Assembly: GCA_018242365.1 (NCBI GenBank)
Contig: JAFECB010000004.1
Span: 124,001-188,000, forward strand
DNA length: 64,000 nucleotides
Origin: Pseudomonadota bacterium
GTDB taxonomy: Bacteria > Pseudomonadota > Gammaproteobacteria > Xanthomonadales > Xanthomonadaceae
Direction of reading: 5' to 3'
This document shows, one piece after another, positions 25,252 to 34,282 of this stretch; position 1 is the stretch's first letter; each line of letters begins with the position of its first letter. The position numbers and the translations under genes are program-made. The notes below the pieces were generated by a model. The model searched no databases and had not been told where the DNA came from. It saw only the letters and a program-made list of their open reading frames with translations.

Positions 25252-27498
25252 ATGGATCACTACACATTCCTTGAAGCGCTGCGCCTGATCAACCAACGGG
25301 CAAAGGATCGCCCGCGGGAAGCCGCGCAACCGAATGCGGCCGATGCGGACACCACGCCGTGCGATGCCAAAGGATGGCACAAGCGTGCGCTTGAGTGCGC
25401 GAATGCGCAGGATGAAGCCGGTGCATTGGCCGCTTGGACACAAGCATTGTCCTGTCCGATTCGCAAGCTGGCGTTGGTGGTGGACATCAGCAAGGCACTG
25501 CGGGAGTTCGGGCACGACCCCGCGGACATCCTCAACGCCAGCGCAATGCTGGCACCGCCCGCCGCCGACGCGGAGGGCGGCGCGGATCCGTCTATGTTGC
25601 CAGCATCAGTGATCGCCCAAGCACTGCAAGGTGACTGGCGCGCAGCCCTGCCCCATCTTGATGATGACCTTGCCGCGCATCCCAAGAGTCAGCGTCGCGC
25701 CGACAACTTGGCCTTGGCTTTGACAGAACTCGGGCAGGAAACAAGGGCTCGTTGCGTGCTCGCGACCACGATGGGCGAACGCGAGGACTGGCACGGTGCG
25801 GCAGACGCCTTCCTCACGCTGCCGATAGAAACAGTGATCAAGTGCGAGGCGATGACAATGATGCTGATCGCGCTGCACTATTCTGGCAAAGAGTTGCAGG
25901 CGTTGGAGGCTGCGGAAGAAGCCGCCAGACTCGGTAGATGCGATGCGCGCGCACGCATCCAATGGGCATGGATTCTGATGGATCTCGGGCGCACGCCCGA
26001 GGCGCTCGCGGTGTTGAAAACTGGCGCGCAAGCTCTAGATGATCCCTATCTAGACATGCAGTCCGGCCTGATCGTTACCCCAGTCCCTGAATCACTGGAG
26101 ACGGTCGCGTCGGATGATGCCCGGGCCACCGCATTTACCCGGACGCTGCCCGCCCGTCCCCTCCCGGAAACACACGACGCACTTATCAAGCTCGCATCGG
26201 TCATGGAACCGAACTTCTACGCGACATATCGCGACCATCCAAATCTAGCACTTCTCCGCGATCACGCAGGGTATGTTTCGCGCGTACTCAACGCTTGTTA
26301 TGCAACATCTGTACCGCTCAAGAAACCACTACCGCTCGCGGACCGAAGATTGCGGATTGGCTTTGTGTTTCGACAGGCGACAAACCATACCGTGGCTCGG
26401 CATTTTGCCGGCTGGTTGAACAGTATGGACACAAGCCAGTTCGAAACCCATCTGTTTCCACTGACCCACAGGCGGGACTGGATGAGCCTGTACTTGCGTG
26501 GACAAGTCGATGTTTGCCACCCTGCCACCGAGGATTTCACGACCGCGGTCAATGCCATCCGCGAGGCAAATCTCGACCTTCTCATGCATATCGCCATCGG
26601 CATGGATCCGCTGACCCTGCAGATCAGTGCACTGCGGCTCGCACCTGTGCAGTGCGCCACGTGGGGACACCCAGTCAGCACGGGTTTGCCCTCGATCGAC
26701 TATTTCATTAGTGCGGGTGGCATGGAGCCTGACGACGGGAACACCCACTATTCAGAGCGGCTGGTGACCTTGCCAGGCACCGGCGTGACCATGCCAGAGA
26801 CGGTGCTACCCAAGGTCACCGCAACTCGCGCCGAACTTGGGATGCCAGAACGCTCTCCTGTCTATGTTTCCGCGCAATCGCTGTTTAAATACATGCCGCA
26901 GTACGACGACCTCTACGCACGGATTGCGTGCGAGGTCGACGATGCCGTGTTCGTGTTTGCAGAAGGAGAGATCCCCGCGTGGACGCGCACGTTTCGAAAG
27001 CGGATTGAGACGCCGTTCCGGTCGCTCGGCTTATCGCCAGAGAATCACATTCGCGTGTTGCCGCAACGCCAGCTAGAGGAATACTTCGCTCTACTTCGCT
27101 GCTGCGATGTAATGCTCGACACGCTAGGCTGGTCCGGGGGACAGACATCTTATGACGCCCTCGCGGTTGACCTGCCGATCGTGACCCTACCCGGCAAGAT
27201 GATGCGCGGCCGCCAGACACTCGGCATGCTCAGGCAAATCGGCGTCGAAGACACCATCGCAAAGGATCGCGACGATTACATCAGAATCGCGATTCGACTT
27301 GGACAGGATCGCGCGTGGCGGGAGGATGTGGCTAGGTGCATTCACGAGCGCAAGCACCTGCTTTACGACAATCAGCTTCCCGTACGTGCGCTCGAGGCGT
27401 TTTTCCGCTTCGCAGTCGGCGCTGCAAAACCGGGCGATACCGAACTGTTCAAACTGTGGCCGCCGAATCCCGGCGATTCCTCCCGCGATTCGGCGTAG
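25252..27498 (+). CDS. SPINDLY/OGT-like glycosyltransferase (GT41) with TPR-like N-terminus
   Basis: Protein of 748 residues. The N-terminal about 350 residues are helical and TPR-like (repeated WKRALE/LALALTELG-type segments). The C-terminal half has the GT41 signatures: RRLRIGFVFRQATNHTV, a DLLMHIAIGMDPL segment, VQCATWGHPVSTGLPSIDYF, HYSERLVTLPG, QSLFKYMP and LDTLGWSGGQTSYDAL. GT41 enzymes transfer GlcNAc, fucose or other sugars to Ser/Thr of proteins, and bacterial versions modify adhesins or flagellin. It is divergent from the cyclase by 188 bp. Codon use from about 26 kb looks less GC-biased than its neighbours. Its stop lies in a REP arm. Confidence 0.82.
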   Translation: MDHYTFLEALRLINQRAKDRPREAAQPNAADADTTPCDAKGWHKRALECANAQDEAGALAAWTQALSCPIRKLALVVDISKALREFGHDPADILNASAMLAPPAADAEGGADPSMLPASVIAQALQGDWRAALPHLDDDLAAHPKSQRRADNLALALTELGQETRARCVLATTMGEREDWHGAADAFLTLPIETVIKCEAMTMMLIALHYSGKELQALEAAEEAARLGRCDARARIQWAWILMDLGRTPEALAVLKTGAQALDDPYLDMQSGLIVTPVPESLETVASDDARATAFTRTLPARPLPETHDALIKLASVMEPNFYATYRDHPNLALLRDHAGYVSRVLNACYATSVPLKKPLPLADRRLRIGFVFRQATNHTVARHFAGWLNSMDTSQFETHLFPLTHRRDWMSLYLRGQVDVCHPATEDFTTAVNAIREANLDLLMHIAIGMDPLTLQISALRLAPVQCATWGHPVSTGLPSIDYFISAGGMEPDDGNTHYSERLVTLPGTGVTMPETVLPKVTATRAELGMPERSPVYVSAQSLFKYMPQYDDLYARIACEVDDAVFVFAEGEIPAWTRTFRKRIETPFRSLGLSPENHIRVLPQRQLEEYFALLRCCDVMLDTLGWSGGQTSYDALAVDLPIVTLPGKMMRGRQTLGMLRQIGVEDTIAKDRDDYIRIAIRLGQDRAWREDVARCIHERKHLLYDNQLPVRALEAFFRFAVGAAKPGDTELFKLWPPNPGDSSRDSA

Positions 27499-27585
27499 GA
27501 GTGCGCCGAGGCCGTAGGCGGAGGGTCGCGATCGGGGCCCCGAAGTCATCGCACCCCTCGGCCTACGGTCTCAGTATGCTCCTAC
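27495..27585. repeat. GTAG-headed REP doublet 2, variant subfamily
   Basis: Two imperfect 38-bp arms (27495-27532 and 27548-27585) in inverted orientation, both beginning GTAGGAG on their own strand and ending near GCGAT, with an internal CCGTAGGC core absent from the other three elements. It occupies the gap between the converging GT41 and nucleotidyltransferase genes and provides the GT41 stop codon. Confidence 0.75.
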
Positions 27586-28733
27586 CGGGAAGGATGACCG
27601 AACACGCGCACCACACCCCGACCCAGCCGACGCAGCCACAATCGCCACAGCGGACCATCGCCGTACAAGGCCCGCAATTGCGCCGCACCCGGTAACAGCC
27701 GTTGGCGCAGCCAATGCAGGCGTGCGCCAAGCGTCGGCAGTGCGCGTAGATGCTGCCACTGCATGTAACGCCAGTCACCGATACGACGATAGTCCGTTGG
27801 CTCTTGGACGGCCAGCGCTTGCAGGCGCTCGGCGACGCTGGGAGGCACAACCGCGCCGACGTCACGCACGGCATCCTGCAAGGAACGCAGGCAGACGCCG
27901 GCGATCTTTTTGTCGGCAGCCAGCGCGCACAGTGCTCGCCAGTCCGCGTCCTCGTTGTGGGCGGACATCAAGCGCAGGTCGTAGAGCAACTTGAGCCGAT
28001 CCGGAATCGCGTTTTGCATATCCAATGCGCGGTTCAAGCAGGCATGCGCCAACGCGTGGGTTGGCGACAATGCGCGCATGCATGGTCCAACGCCGCACAG
28101 GTTTTGCGCCTCGACCCAGAGCTCATCGAACGAAAACAACTCCGCATACGCAGCCGCATTGAGCAGGCGCGAGTGCACGTCCAACTCACAGCGCAGGGTA
28201 TCGTCCACATGCCGCCGCAAGGTCAGCTCGAAATGGGTGTCGCCGGGATCAAATGCACGTACATAACCCATCGGTGCGAGCAACGCCTCCGCCTGGCTTG
28301 ACGCATCGGCAGATTCCAGCAGCAAGTCGACATCACCGCCCATCCGCAGAAAAGGTTGCGGATAAAGCCACAGCGCAAGCGCACTACCTTTCAATAGCAG
28401 CACACGCATGCCGGCGGCAGAGAGCACCTGCTCGATTCGCCGCAATTCGTCGAGACGTAGAAGCCAATGCGCTGCCACCCCGCGCACATGCGACTGCAAG
28501 GCATCCCGTTGGCGTTCGGACAGCGCCTCCCAGCCACCTTCCGAGCGCAAACGCGCCTCAAGAAGCGCGGCCACGCCTTCGCGCTCTGCAGCGTCCAGCA
28601 ACTGTTGCGCTGTCACCGCATCGTCCAGCGGCGGCGGTCGCCCGCTGCGTAATGCGGTGGCGAGCCAATCGCGCAGCGAGGTGGAGTCAGTGGTGCTGGA
28701 CAAGCAAGGTCCCGGAATTGATCGGAGCGCCAC
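27582..28733 (-). CDS. NTP_transf_5 family nucleotidyltransferase
   Basis: Protein of 383 residues with a nucleotidyltransferase core of the Pol-beta type: VLLLKGSALALWLYP followed by RMGGDVDLLL, in which GG and D-x-D are the expected nucleotide- and metal-binding residues. The rest is helical. Families of this type recur beside lasso and PqqD-linked loci and in polysaccharide loci; the reaction is unknown. The GTG at 28733 directly abuts the stop of the upstream epimerase, so it is translated as the last gene of the polysaccharide operon while sitting next to the RiPP genes. Confidence 0.78.
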   Translation of the reverse strand: MALRSIPGPCLSSTTDSTSLRDWLATALRSGRPPPLDDAVTAQQLLDAAEREGVAALLEARLRSEGGWEALSERQRDALQSHVRGVAAHWLLRLDELRRIEQVLSAAGMRVLLLKGSALALWLYPQPFLRMGGDVDLLLESADASSQAEALLAPMGYVRAFDPGDTHFELTLRRHVDDTLRCELDVHSRLLNAAAYAELFSFDELWVEAQNLCGVGPCMRALSPTHALAHACLNRALDMQNAIPDRLKLLYDLRLMSAHNEDADWRALCALAADKKIAGVCLRSLQDAVRDVGAVVPPSVAERLQALAVQEPTDYRRIGDWRYMQWQHLRALPTLGARLHWLRQRLLPGAAQLRALYGDGPLWRLWLRRLGRGVVRVFGHPSR

Positions 28734-29753
28734 TCACACCCGGTAATACTCCCGATACCACGCGACGAAACGCGCGACGCCCTCCTCTACTGACACGCCT
28801 GGCGCGATGCCGATGTCCTCTGCCAGATCCGAGGTATCTGCTTCGGTATCCGGGACATCACCCGCTTGCAGCGGCAGCAGTTCCATCTTCGCCTTGCGGC
28901 CGAGGCAGTGTTCAAGGATTTCGATGTAACGCAACAATTCCACCGGCTCGGCATTGCCGATGTTGTAGAGGCGGTACGGCGCCACGCCGCTGGTGGCCGG
29001 GTCCGGCGCGGCACTGCGCCAATTCGGGTCGCGCGCGGGCGGATGATCGAGCGCAGCGACCACGCCGGCAGCAACGTCATCGACATAGGTGAAACTGCGC
29101 CGATGGTGGCCATGGTTGAACACCTTGATCGGCTCGCCGGCAAGGATCGCCTTGGTGAACAGGAACAGCGCCATGTCCGGGCGGCCCCACGGGCCATAGA
29201 CGGTGAAGAAACGCAGCCCCGTGCACGGGATGCCGTACAGATGCGCGTAGGCGTGCGCCATCATCTCATTGGATTTCTTTGTCGCCGCGTACAGCGTCAA
29301 CGGATGCTCGGTGCTGGCGTGTTCGGAGAACGGCATCTTGGTGTTCGCACCATAGACCGAGCTGGTCGAGGCATAGACCAAATGCTCAACGCTGTGCTGG
29401 CGGCAGCCTTCCAGCACATGCAGGAAGCCGGTCACATTGCTGGCCACGTACACGTGTGGATTCTCGGCGGCGTAGCGCACGCCTGCCTGCGCGGCCAGGT
29501 TGACCACCTTGGCGGGCTTGTGCGTATCGAACACCGCTTCAACCGCAGCGCGATCAGCAAGGTCGACGCGCGCATCGATGAAATTCGGATGATCGATGAA
29601 GCGCGCCAACCGCGCCTTCTTCAGCGCGACATCGTAATAGTCATTGAGGCAGTCCAGCCCAACCACGGTTTCGCCACGCTCCAGCAAGCACTGGACGACG
29701 TGCGAACCGATGAATCCGGCGCTGCCGGTGACGAGGGTGGTCATGGTTGGCAT
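28734..29753 (-). CDS. UDP-glucuronate 4-epimerase-like NAD-dependent epimerase
   Basis: Short-chain dehydrogenase/reductase of 339 residues predicted to interconvert UDP-glucuronate and UDP-galacturonate. NAD motif GSAGFIGSHV, catalytic serine in STSSVYG and Y-x3-K as YAATKK are all present. The LNDYYDVALKKARL stretch and VYGPWGRPDMALF with NHGHHRRSFTYVDDV are characteristic of the uronate epimerase subgroup. An internal ATG at 29744 is an alternative start. It supplies an acidic sugar nucleotide to the polysaccharide operon. Confidence 0.87.
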   Translation of the reverse strand: MPTMTTLVTGSAGFIGSHVVQCLLERGETVVGLDCLNDYYDVALKKARLARFIDHPNFIDARVDLADRAAVEAVFDTHKPAKVVNLAAQAGVRYAAENPHVYVASNVTGFLHVLEGCRQHSVEHLVYASTSSVYGANTKMPFSEHASTEHPLTLYAATKKSNEMMAHAYAHLYGIPCTGLRFFTVYGPWGRPDMALFLFTKAILAGEPIKVFNHGHHRRSFTYVDDVAAGVVAALDHPPARDPNWRSAAPDPATSGVAPYRLYNIGNAEPVELLRYIEILEHCLGRKAKMELLPLQAGDVPDTEADTSDLAEDIGIAPGVSVEEGVARFVAWYREYYRV

Positions 29754-29764
29754 CTCAAGGGGAA

Positions 29765-30982
29765 TCAGGGCGAGGTCTGGATCGAAGTGAGCATCGTATC
29801 CCAGCGTTGGAACGTCGCATCGCGCGTGAAATGCGCATCCAGCAGTCGACGTGCCCGTGCGCCCATGGCGGAAACCAGTTCAGGATCGCCCGCCAGTCGT
29901 TCGATGCCTGCGCAAGCGCCATCGACATCGCCAGGAGCCACCGCATGGCCAATTTGGGAGGCGTGCAAGCGCTGCGCGACCTCGCCATCCAGCTTGCCGA
30001 TGAACAACGACGGTCGACCCGCGGCAAGAATCCCGTACCACTTGCTCGGGAAGATGCAGCCTTCCAGCGCAGGCGCAAGGGTCAGCCAATGCAGGTCCGG
30101 TAGCGACAGGCTGTGCGCAAGCGCCTCGCGCGGCTGATACGGCTTCAGGATGACATTGTCCAGCTTCCGCACCGTGGCTTCGTCCGAAAACTCGTGCAGG
30201 CCGCGACCGCCTCCGATCAACACGAAACGAATGTCATCGCGATCACGCAAACGCGTGGCGACCTCCAGCATGGTGCGCCAGTCGTGGGCGCGGCCGAGAT
30301 TGCCGGAATAGCCGATGACGAACTTGCCTTCCAGTCCCCACTCGCGACGCAACGGATTGTCCTGCGCAGCCAAGGGACGGATCGACTCGGCATCGGTCCA
30401 GTTCTCGATGACCATGATGCGCTCACGAGGTACACCCAGCGCGGCGATCCGCACCGCCATGCCTTCGGAAATCACCACCACCTGCGCGCTGCGGCGCAGG
30501 CCACGGTTGCGCCACCCGCGCAGCGGTGCGGCAGCCATGCGCACGGCACCACCGAACACGGCCTCGGCGACTTCCGGAAACAGATCCTGCAACCAGTGCA
30601 CGCAATGCGCACCGCGCCGGGCCGCAATCCTGCCCAGCGCAGACCCCAGCAATGGCGGATCGGTCATCGCCACCACCACATCGCCGGGCTGAAGTCGCTC
30701 CGTCAATTCACGCCTGACGCCGCGCGAATAATCCAGATAGTCCAGCGCACGCCCGGCCAATCCATCGCGACCGAATCGGCTGTTGCCGACGCGCAGCACA
30801 TCCACACCGTCGATTCGCTCCGTCTCCGGCAGGGTTGCCTGGGCATCGTCATAGCGCTGCCGGGAACCAACCAGAGTGACCTGCATCCCGCGTGTCGCCA
30901 AATGCGTGGACAGATCCGTCAACAGCTGGCTGGTCGCGGACAGGTCGGGCGTAACGTAGCGATTGCAGAAGTAGATACGCAC
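29765..30982 (-). CDS. Glycosyltransferase family 4 (WbuB-like)
   Basis: GT-B retaining glycosyltransferase of 405 residues. The N-terminal acceptor domain begins RIYFCNRYVTPDLSATSQLL, and the C-terminal nucleotide-sugar domain contains KFVIGYSGNLGRAHDW and PSKWYGILAAGRPSLF, the WbuB/WcaI type of ending. These enzymes add N-acetylated amino sugars or fucose to lipid-linked intermediates; the sugar here is not known. It sits between the uronate epimerase and fcl with 11-bp gaps. Confidence 0.85.
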   Translation of the reverse strand: MRIYFCNRYVTPDLSATSQLLTDLSTHLATRGMQVTLVGSRQRYDDAQATLPETERIDGVDVLRVGNSRFGRDGLAGRALDYLDYSRGVRRELTERLQPGDVVVAMTDPPLLGSALGRIAARRGAHCVHWLQDLFPEVAEAVFGGAVRMAAAPLRGWRNRGLRRSAQVVVISEGMAVRIAALGVPRERIMVIENWTDAESIRPLAAQDNPLRREWGLEGKFVIGYSGNLGRAHDWRTMLEVATRLRDRDDIRFVLIGGGRGLHEFSDEATVRKLDNVILKPYQPREALAHSLSLPDLHWLTLAPALEGCIFPSKWYGILAAGRPSLFIGKLDGEVAQRLHASQIGHAVAPGDVDGACAGIERLAGDPELVSAMGARARRLLDAHFTRDATFQRWDTMLTSIQTSP

Positions 30983-30993
30983 GTCGTGCGTGC

Positions 30994-31926
30994 TCAGGCT
31001 CCGCGCCGTTCGTCGGCGTGCTGCAGGTACCAGGCGTAGGTGTTGCGCACGCCATCCTCCAGCCCGATCCGAGCCTGCCAGCCCAAGGCGTGGATGCGCG
31101 AGACGTCCAGCAATTTGCGCGGCGTGCCGTCGGGCTTGCTTGGGTCCGTCGAAATCGTGCCTTCGAAGCCGACCACCCGCGCCACCAACTCGGCCAGTTC
31201 GAGGATGGCCAGATCGTCACCGACGCCGACGTTCACGATGGCATCGGAGCTGTAGCCCTGCATCAGGAACACCGCCGCCGCCGCAAGATCATCGACATGC
31301 AGGAACTCGCGTCGTGGCGTGCCGGTGCCCCAGATCGTCACCGCTGCATCGCCGCGCAGCTTGGCTTCGTGGAAGCGCCGGATCAGCGCGGGGAGCACGT
31401 GTGACGACGTGAGATCGAAATTGTCACCGGGGCCGTACAGATTGGTCGGCATCAAGGAGATGGCATCGAACCCGTATTGCTTGCGATAGGCCTGGCAAAG
31501 CTTGATCCCGGCGATCTTGGCGATCGCATACCACTCATTGGTCGGCTCCAGCGCGCCGGTCAGCAGCACATCCTCGTGCATCGGCTGCGGTGCAAACTTC
31601 GGATAGATGCAGGAGGAGCCGAGGAAGCACAGCTTGTTCACGCCATGCCGCCACGCCGCGTGGATGACGTTGGTTTCGATCACCAGGTTGTCGCGGATGA
31701 ACTCGGCCGGGCGGGTGTCGTTGGCATGGATGCCGCCGACTTTCGCGGCTGCCAGATACACCTGATCGGGGCGCTCGCGCTCGAAAAAGCGCTCGACTTG
31801 TTCCTGCGAGGTGAGATCGAGCTCGGCGCGCGAAGGCAACAGCAGATCGCCATCACCCTGCGCCTGCAAACGGCGCACGATGGCAGAGCCGACCAGACCG
31901 CGGTGGCCTGCAACGTAGATTTTCAT
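30994..31926 (-). CDS. fcl: GDP-L-fucose synthase
   Basis: NADPH-dependent 3,5-epimerase-4-reductase (310 residues) that makes GDP-L-fucose from GDP-4-keto-6-deoxymannose. The cofactor motif is [10 protein letters not shown]. The catalytic serine is in GSSCIYPK and the Tyr-Lys pair is in [11 protein letters not shown], all as in E. coli WcaG. It acts directly after Gmd, whose gene is next upstream in the operon, separated by a REP element. Confidence 0.95.
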   Translation of the reverse strand: MKIYVAGHRGLVGSAIVRRLQAQGDGDLLLPSRAELDLTSQEQVERFFERERPDQVYLAAAKVGGIHANDTRPAEFIRDNLVIETNVIHAAWRHGVNKLCFLGSSCIYPKFAPQPMHEDVLLTGALEPTNEWYAIAKIAGIKLCQAYRKQYGFDAISLMPTNLYGPGDNFDLTSSHVLPALIRRFHEAKLRGDAAVTIWGTGTPRREFLHVDDLAAAAVFLMQGYSSDAIVNVGVGDDLAILELAELVARVVGFEGTISTDPSKPDGTPRKLLDVSRIHALGWQARIGLEDGVRNTYAWYLQHADERRGA

Positions 31927-31986
31927 TCGAAGATGCCTTGCAATTTCGGTTTCATCTGGAATGCCAATTGGTGATGCTGAGAATGG

Positions 31987-32050
31987 TCGCGCCCCTGCGG
32001 TGCACTCCTACAGGCGTGTGACCCTCGCAGGTGTAACGCAGGGGCGCGAT
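31987..32050. repeat. GTAG-headed REP doublet 3, partly decayed
   Basis: Arm 31987-32011 matches the common 25-bp arm with one change; the second arm (32026-32050, inverted) keeps only its last 13 bases intact. It lies inside the polysaccharide operon in the 140-bp gap between gmd and fcl, one of only two large gaps there. Confidence 0.8.
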
Positions 32051-32066
32051 CCACCACAAACCTCCC

Positions 32067-33176
32067 TCACTCCGCGTGCTTGTACGTGCGGAAACCAGCC
32101 TCGCTGACCATGGCGTCGCGACGCGCGTGCGCCAGGTCTTCGGTCACCATTTCATGGACGAGTTGCTCGAACGACGTCTTCAGCGTCCAGCCCAGCTTGG
32201 TCTTTGCCTTGGTCGGATCGCCCAGCAGCGTTTCCACCTCGGCGGGGCGGAAATAGCGGCTGTCGACCGCCACGATCCGCTGGCCGGACTTCAGCGGAGA
32301 ACCTTCCGGCGCACACGCGACAAAGCCTTGCTCATCGACGCCACTGCCGCGCCATTCCAATTCAATCCCCAGTTCGCCCGCTGCCCGGGTCACGAATTCG
32401 CGCACCGCGTACTGCTCGCCGGTGGCGATCACGAAGTCCTCTGCCTGTTCCTGCTGCAACATCAACCACTGCGCTTCGACATAGTCGCGTGCATGGCCCC
32501 AGTCACGTCGCGCATCAAGATTGCCCAGATACAGGCAATCCTGCAGGCCCAGCGAAATGCGCGCCAGCGCGCGGGTGATCTTGCGGGTGACGAAGGTCTC
32601 GCCGCGCAACGGCGACTCATGGTTGAACAGGATGCCGTTGCAAGCATACATGCCGTAGGACTCGCGATAATTCACCACGATCCAGTAGGCATACAACTTG
32701 GCCACGCCGTAGGGCGAACGCGGATAGAACGGCGTGGTCTCCTTTTGCGGAATCTCCTGCACCTTGCCGTACAGCTCCGAGGTCGAGGCCTGGTAGAAGC
32801 GGGTCTTTTTTTCCAGCCCGAGGATGCGGATCGCCTCCAGCAGCCGCAGCGTGCCCAGCGCATCCGAATTGGCGGTGTATTCCGGGGTCTCGAACGAGAC
32901 CTGCACATGGCTTTGCGCGCCGAGGTTGTAGACCTCGTCCGGCTGCACCTGCTGGAGGATGCGGATCAGGTTGGTAGCGTCGGTGAGATCGCCGTAATGA
33001 AGGAACAGGCGGCGATCCGGCGCGTGCGGATCCTGGTAGAGATGGTCGATGCGATCGGTATTGAACGACGAGGCACGGCGCTTGATGCCATGCACCTCGT
33101 AGCCCTTTGCCAACAGCAATTCGGCCAGATAGGCACCGTCCTGGCCGGTGATGCCGGTGATCAGGGCTCGCTTCAT
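32067..33176 (-). CDS. gmd: GDP-mannose 4,6-dehydratase
   Basis: First committed enzyme of GDP-fucose synthesis (369 residues), converting GDP-mannose to GDP-4-keto-6-deoxymannose. NAD motif [17 protein letters not shown], catalytic STSELYGKV (T-x-E) and Y-x3-K as [10 protein letters not shown] are intact, as is the GMD-specific [15 protein letters not shown]. The ATG at 33176 is preferred because it makes an ATGA overlap with the acyltransferase stop. Its product feeds fcl. Confidence 0.97.
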   Translation of the reverse strand: MKRALITGITGQDGAYLAELLLAKGYEVHGIKRRASSFNTDRIDHLYQDPHAPDRRLFLHYGDLTDATNLIRILQQVQPDEVYNLGAQSHVQVSFETPEYTANSDALGTLRLLEAIRILGLEKKTRFYQASTSELYGKVQEIPQKETTPFYPRSPYGVAKLYAYWIVVNYRESYGMYACNGILFNHESPLRGETFVTRKITRALARISLGLQDCLYLGNLDARRDWGHARDYVEAQWLMLQQEQAEDFVIATGEQYAVREFVTRAAGELGIELEWRGSGVDEQGFVACAPEGSPLKSGQRIVAVDSRYFRPAEVETLLGDPTKAKTKLGWTLKTSFEQLVHEMVTEDLAHARRDAMVSEAGFRTYKHAE

Positions 33177-34282
33177 GACACTACTCCAATGTTCTGCGCG
33201 CCAGTCTCCCTGCGGGGATTGGCGGACGCGGTGAAATACCTTTTCAATGACAGGAACGGGCTTTCGATGAACCGGAAGCTGGCCCATGCGCACAGGAAGC
33301 TGAGCCCAACGGCAAGCACGATGTATTGCAGGGTGGTGCCCATTGGAAAGACATCTGCGATGACGGTGTAACACGCTGGATGGAAGACGTAGAGGCCGAA
33401 ACTGATGCTGCCAACCCAGCGCAGCCAACGCAGTTCGAGCAATCTCCGGATTGGCGCCATTTTCTCATCGATCAGGCAAAGTACGACGAACGCGGCATAG
33501 AACAGGGGAATCAACGAGAGCTTGCACGCTTGCAGCAACGCGCCGTGAGAGCCGGAATACATCACGAACAGCGGCAGCAGCAGGCACGGCAGGACGAGGA
33601 AGAGCGCTCTTGCCAACCGCAGCAACCAGCCCGGGCCCCCGGTTGGTTGCGCAAGCAGGATGGCCAGCCCCGCCCCGAGGCTCAATCCATCCAGTCGGGT
33701 CGGTGTCAGGAAAAAGACGCTTTGACCCTGGCTTGCCACGACGAACCTGAGTATCGGGGACAACACCAGGACCGCGACGACGATGCGCAGCAAGCTGCGT
33801 CGAGTGACGCTCGCGACGATGAAGGGCCAGACCAGATAGAAATGCTCTTCGACAGCCAGGGACCAGTAGTGTGCCGGGCCCAGGCTGCCGAGCGACGGAA
33901 AGGTCTGGCCCACGTTTTCCAGGAAGAACCATGACCAGACCTGCGTCATGAAATCCGGGGTCTCGCGACCAAGTACGCCCGGAAGAACGAAGAAATAGAT
34001 GACGAGGAAGACGAAGTACAGGGGGAAAATCCGCAGCACCCGGCGCCCGTAAAACGCGCGGTAGTATCCCTTGGCACCTGCGGTGTCCAGCAGGATGCGG
34101 GTAATCAGATACCCGGAAAGGACAAAGAACAGGTCCACGCCGGTTTGACCCACCACCGAGGCTTGCCGAACCCACGCGGGACTGTGTCCACCGAATTGGC
34201 CGATGAAGTGAAATCCCATGACCAACAGCGCCGCCAGCGCACGCACGCCGTCCAGCGACGCGACCCGGTTCAATTGGGTCAT
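33173..34282 (-). CDS. Membrane acyltransferase 3 family protein
   Basis: Polytopic inner-membrane O-acyltransferase of 369 residues with about ten transmembrane helices. The N-terminal [20 protein letters not shown] has the R...H pattern of the family, and [16 protein letters not shown] is the conserved acyltransferase-3 loop motif. It probably O-acetylates a sugar of the repeating unit. ATGA overlaps couple it to the gene before and after it. Confidence 0.88.
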   Translation of the reverse strand: MTQLNRVASLDGVRALAALLVMGFHFIGQFGGHSPAWVRQASVVGQTGVDLFFVLSGYLITRILLDTAGAKGYYRAFYGRRVLRIFPLYFVFLVIYFFVLPGVLGRETPDFMTQVWSWFFLENVGQTFPSLGSLGPAHYWSLAVEEHFYLVWPFIVASVTRRSLLRIVVAVLVLSPILRFVVASQGQSVFFLTPTRLDGLSLGAGLAILLAQPTGGPGWLLRLARALFLVLPCLLLPLFVMYSGSHGALLQACKLSLIPLFYAAFVVLCLIDEKMAPIRRLLELRWLRWVGSISFGLYVFHPACYTVIADVFPMGTTLQYIVLAVGLSFLCAWASFRFIESPFLSLKRYFTASANPRRETGAQNIGVVS

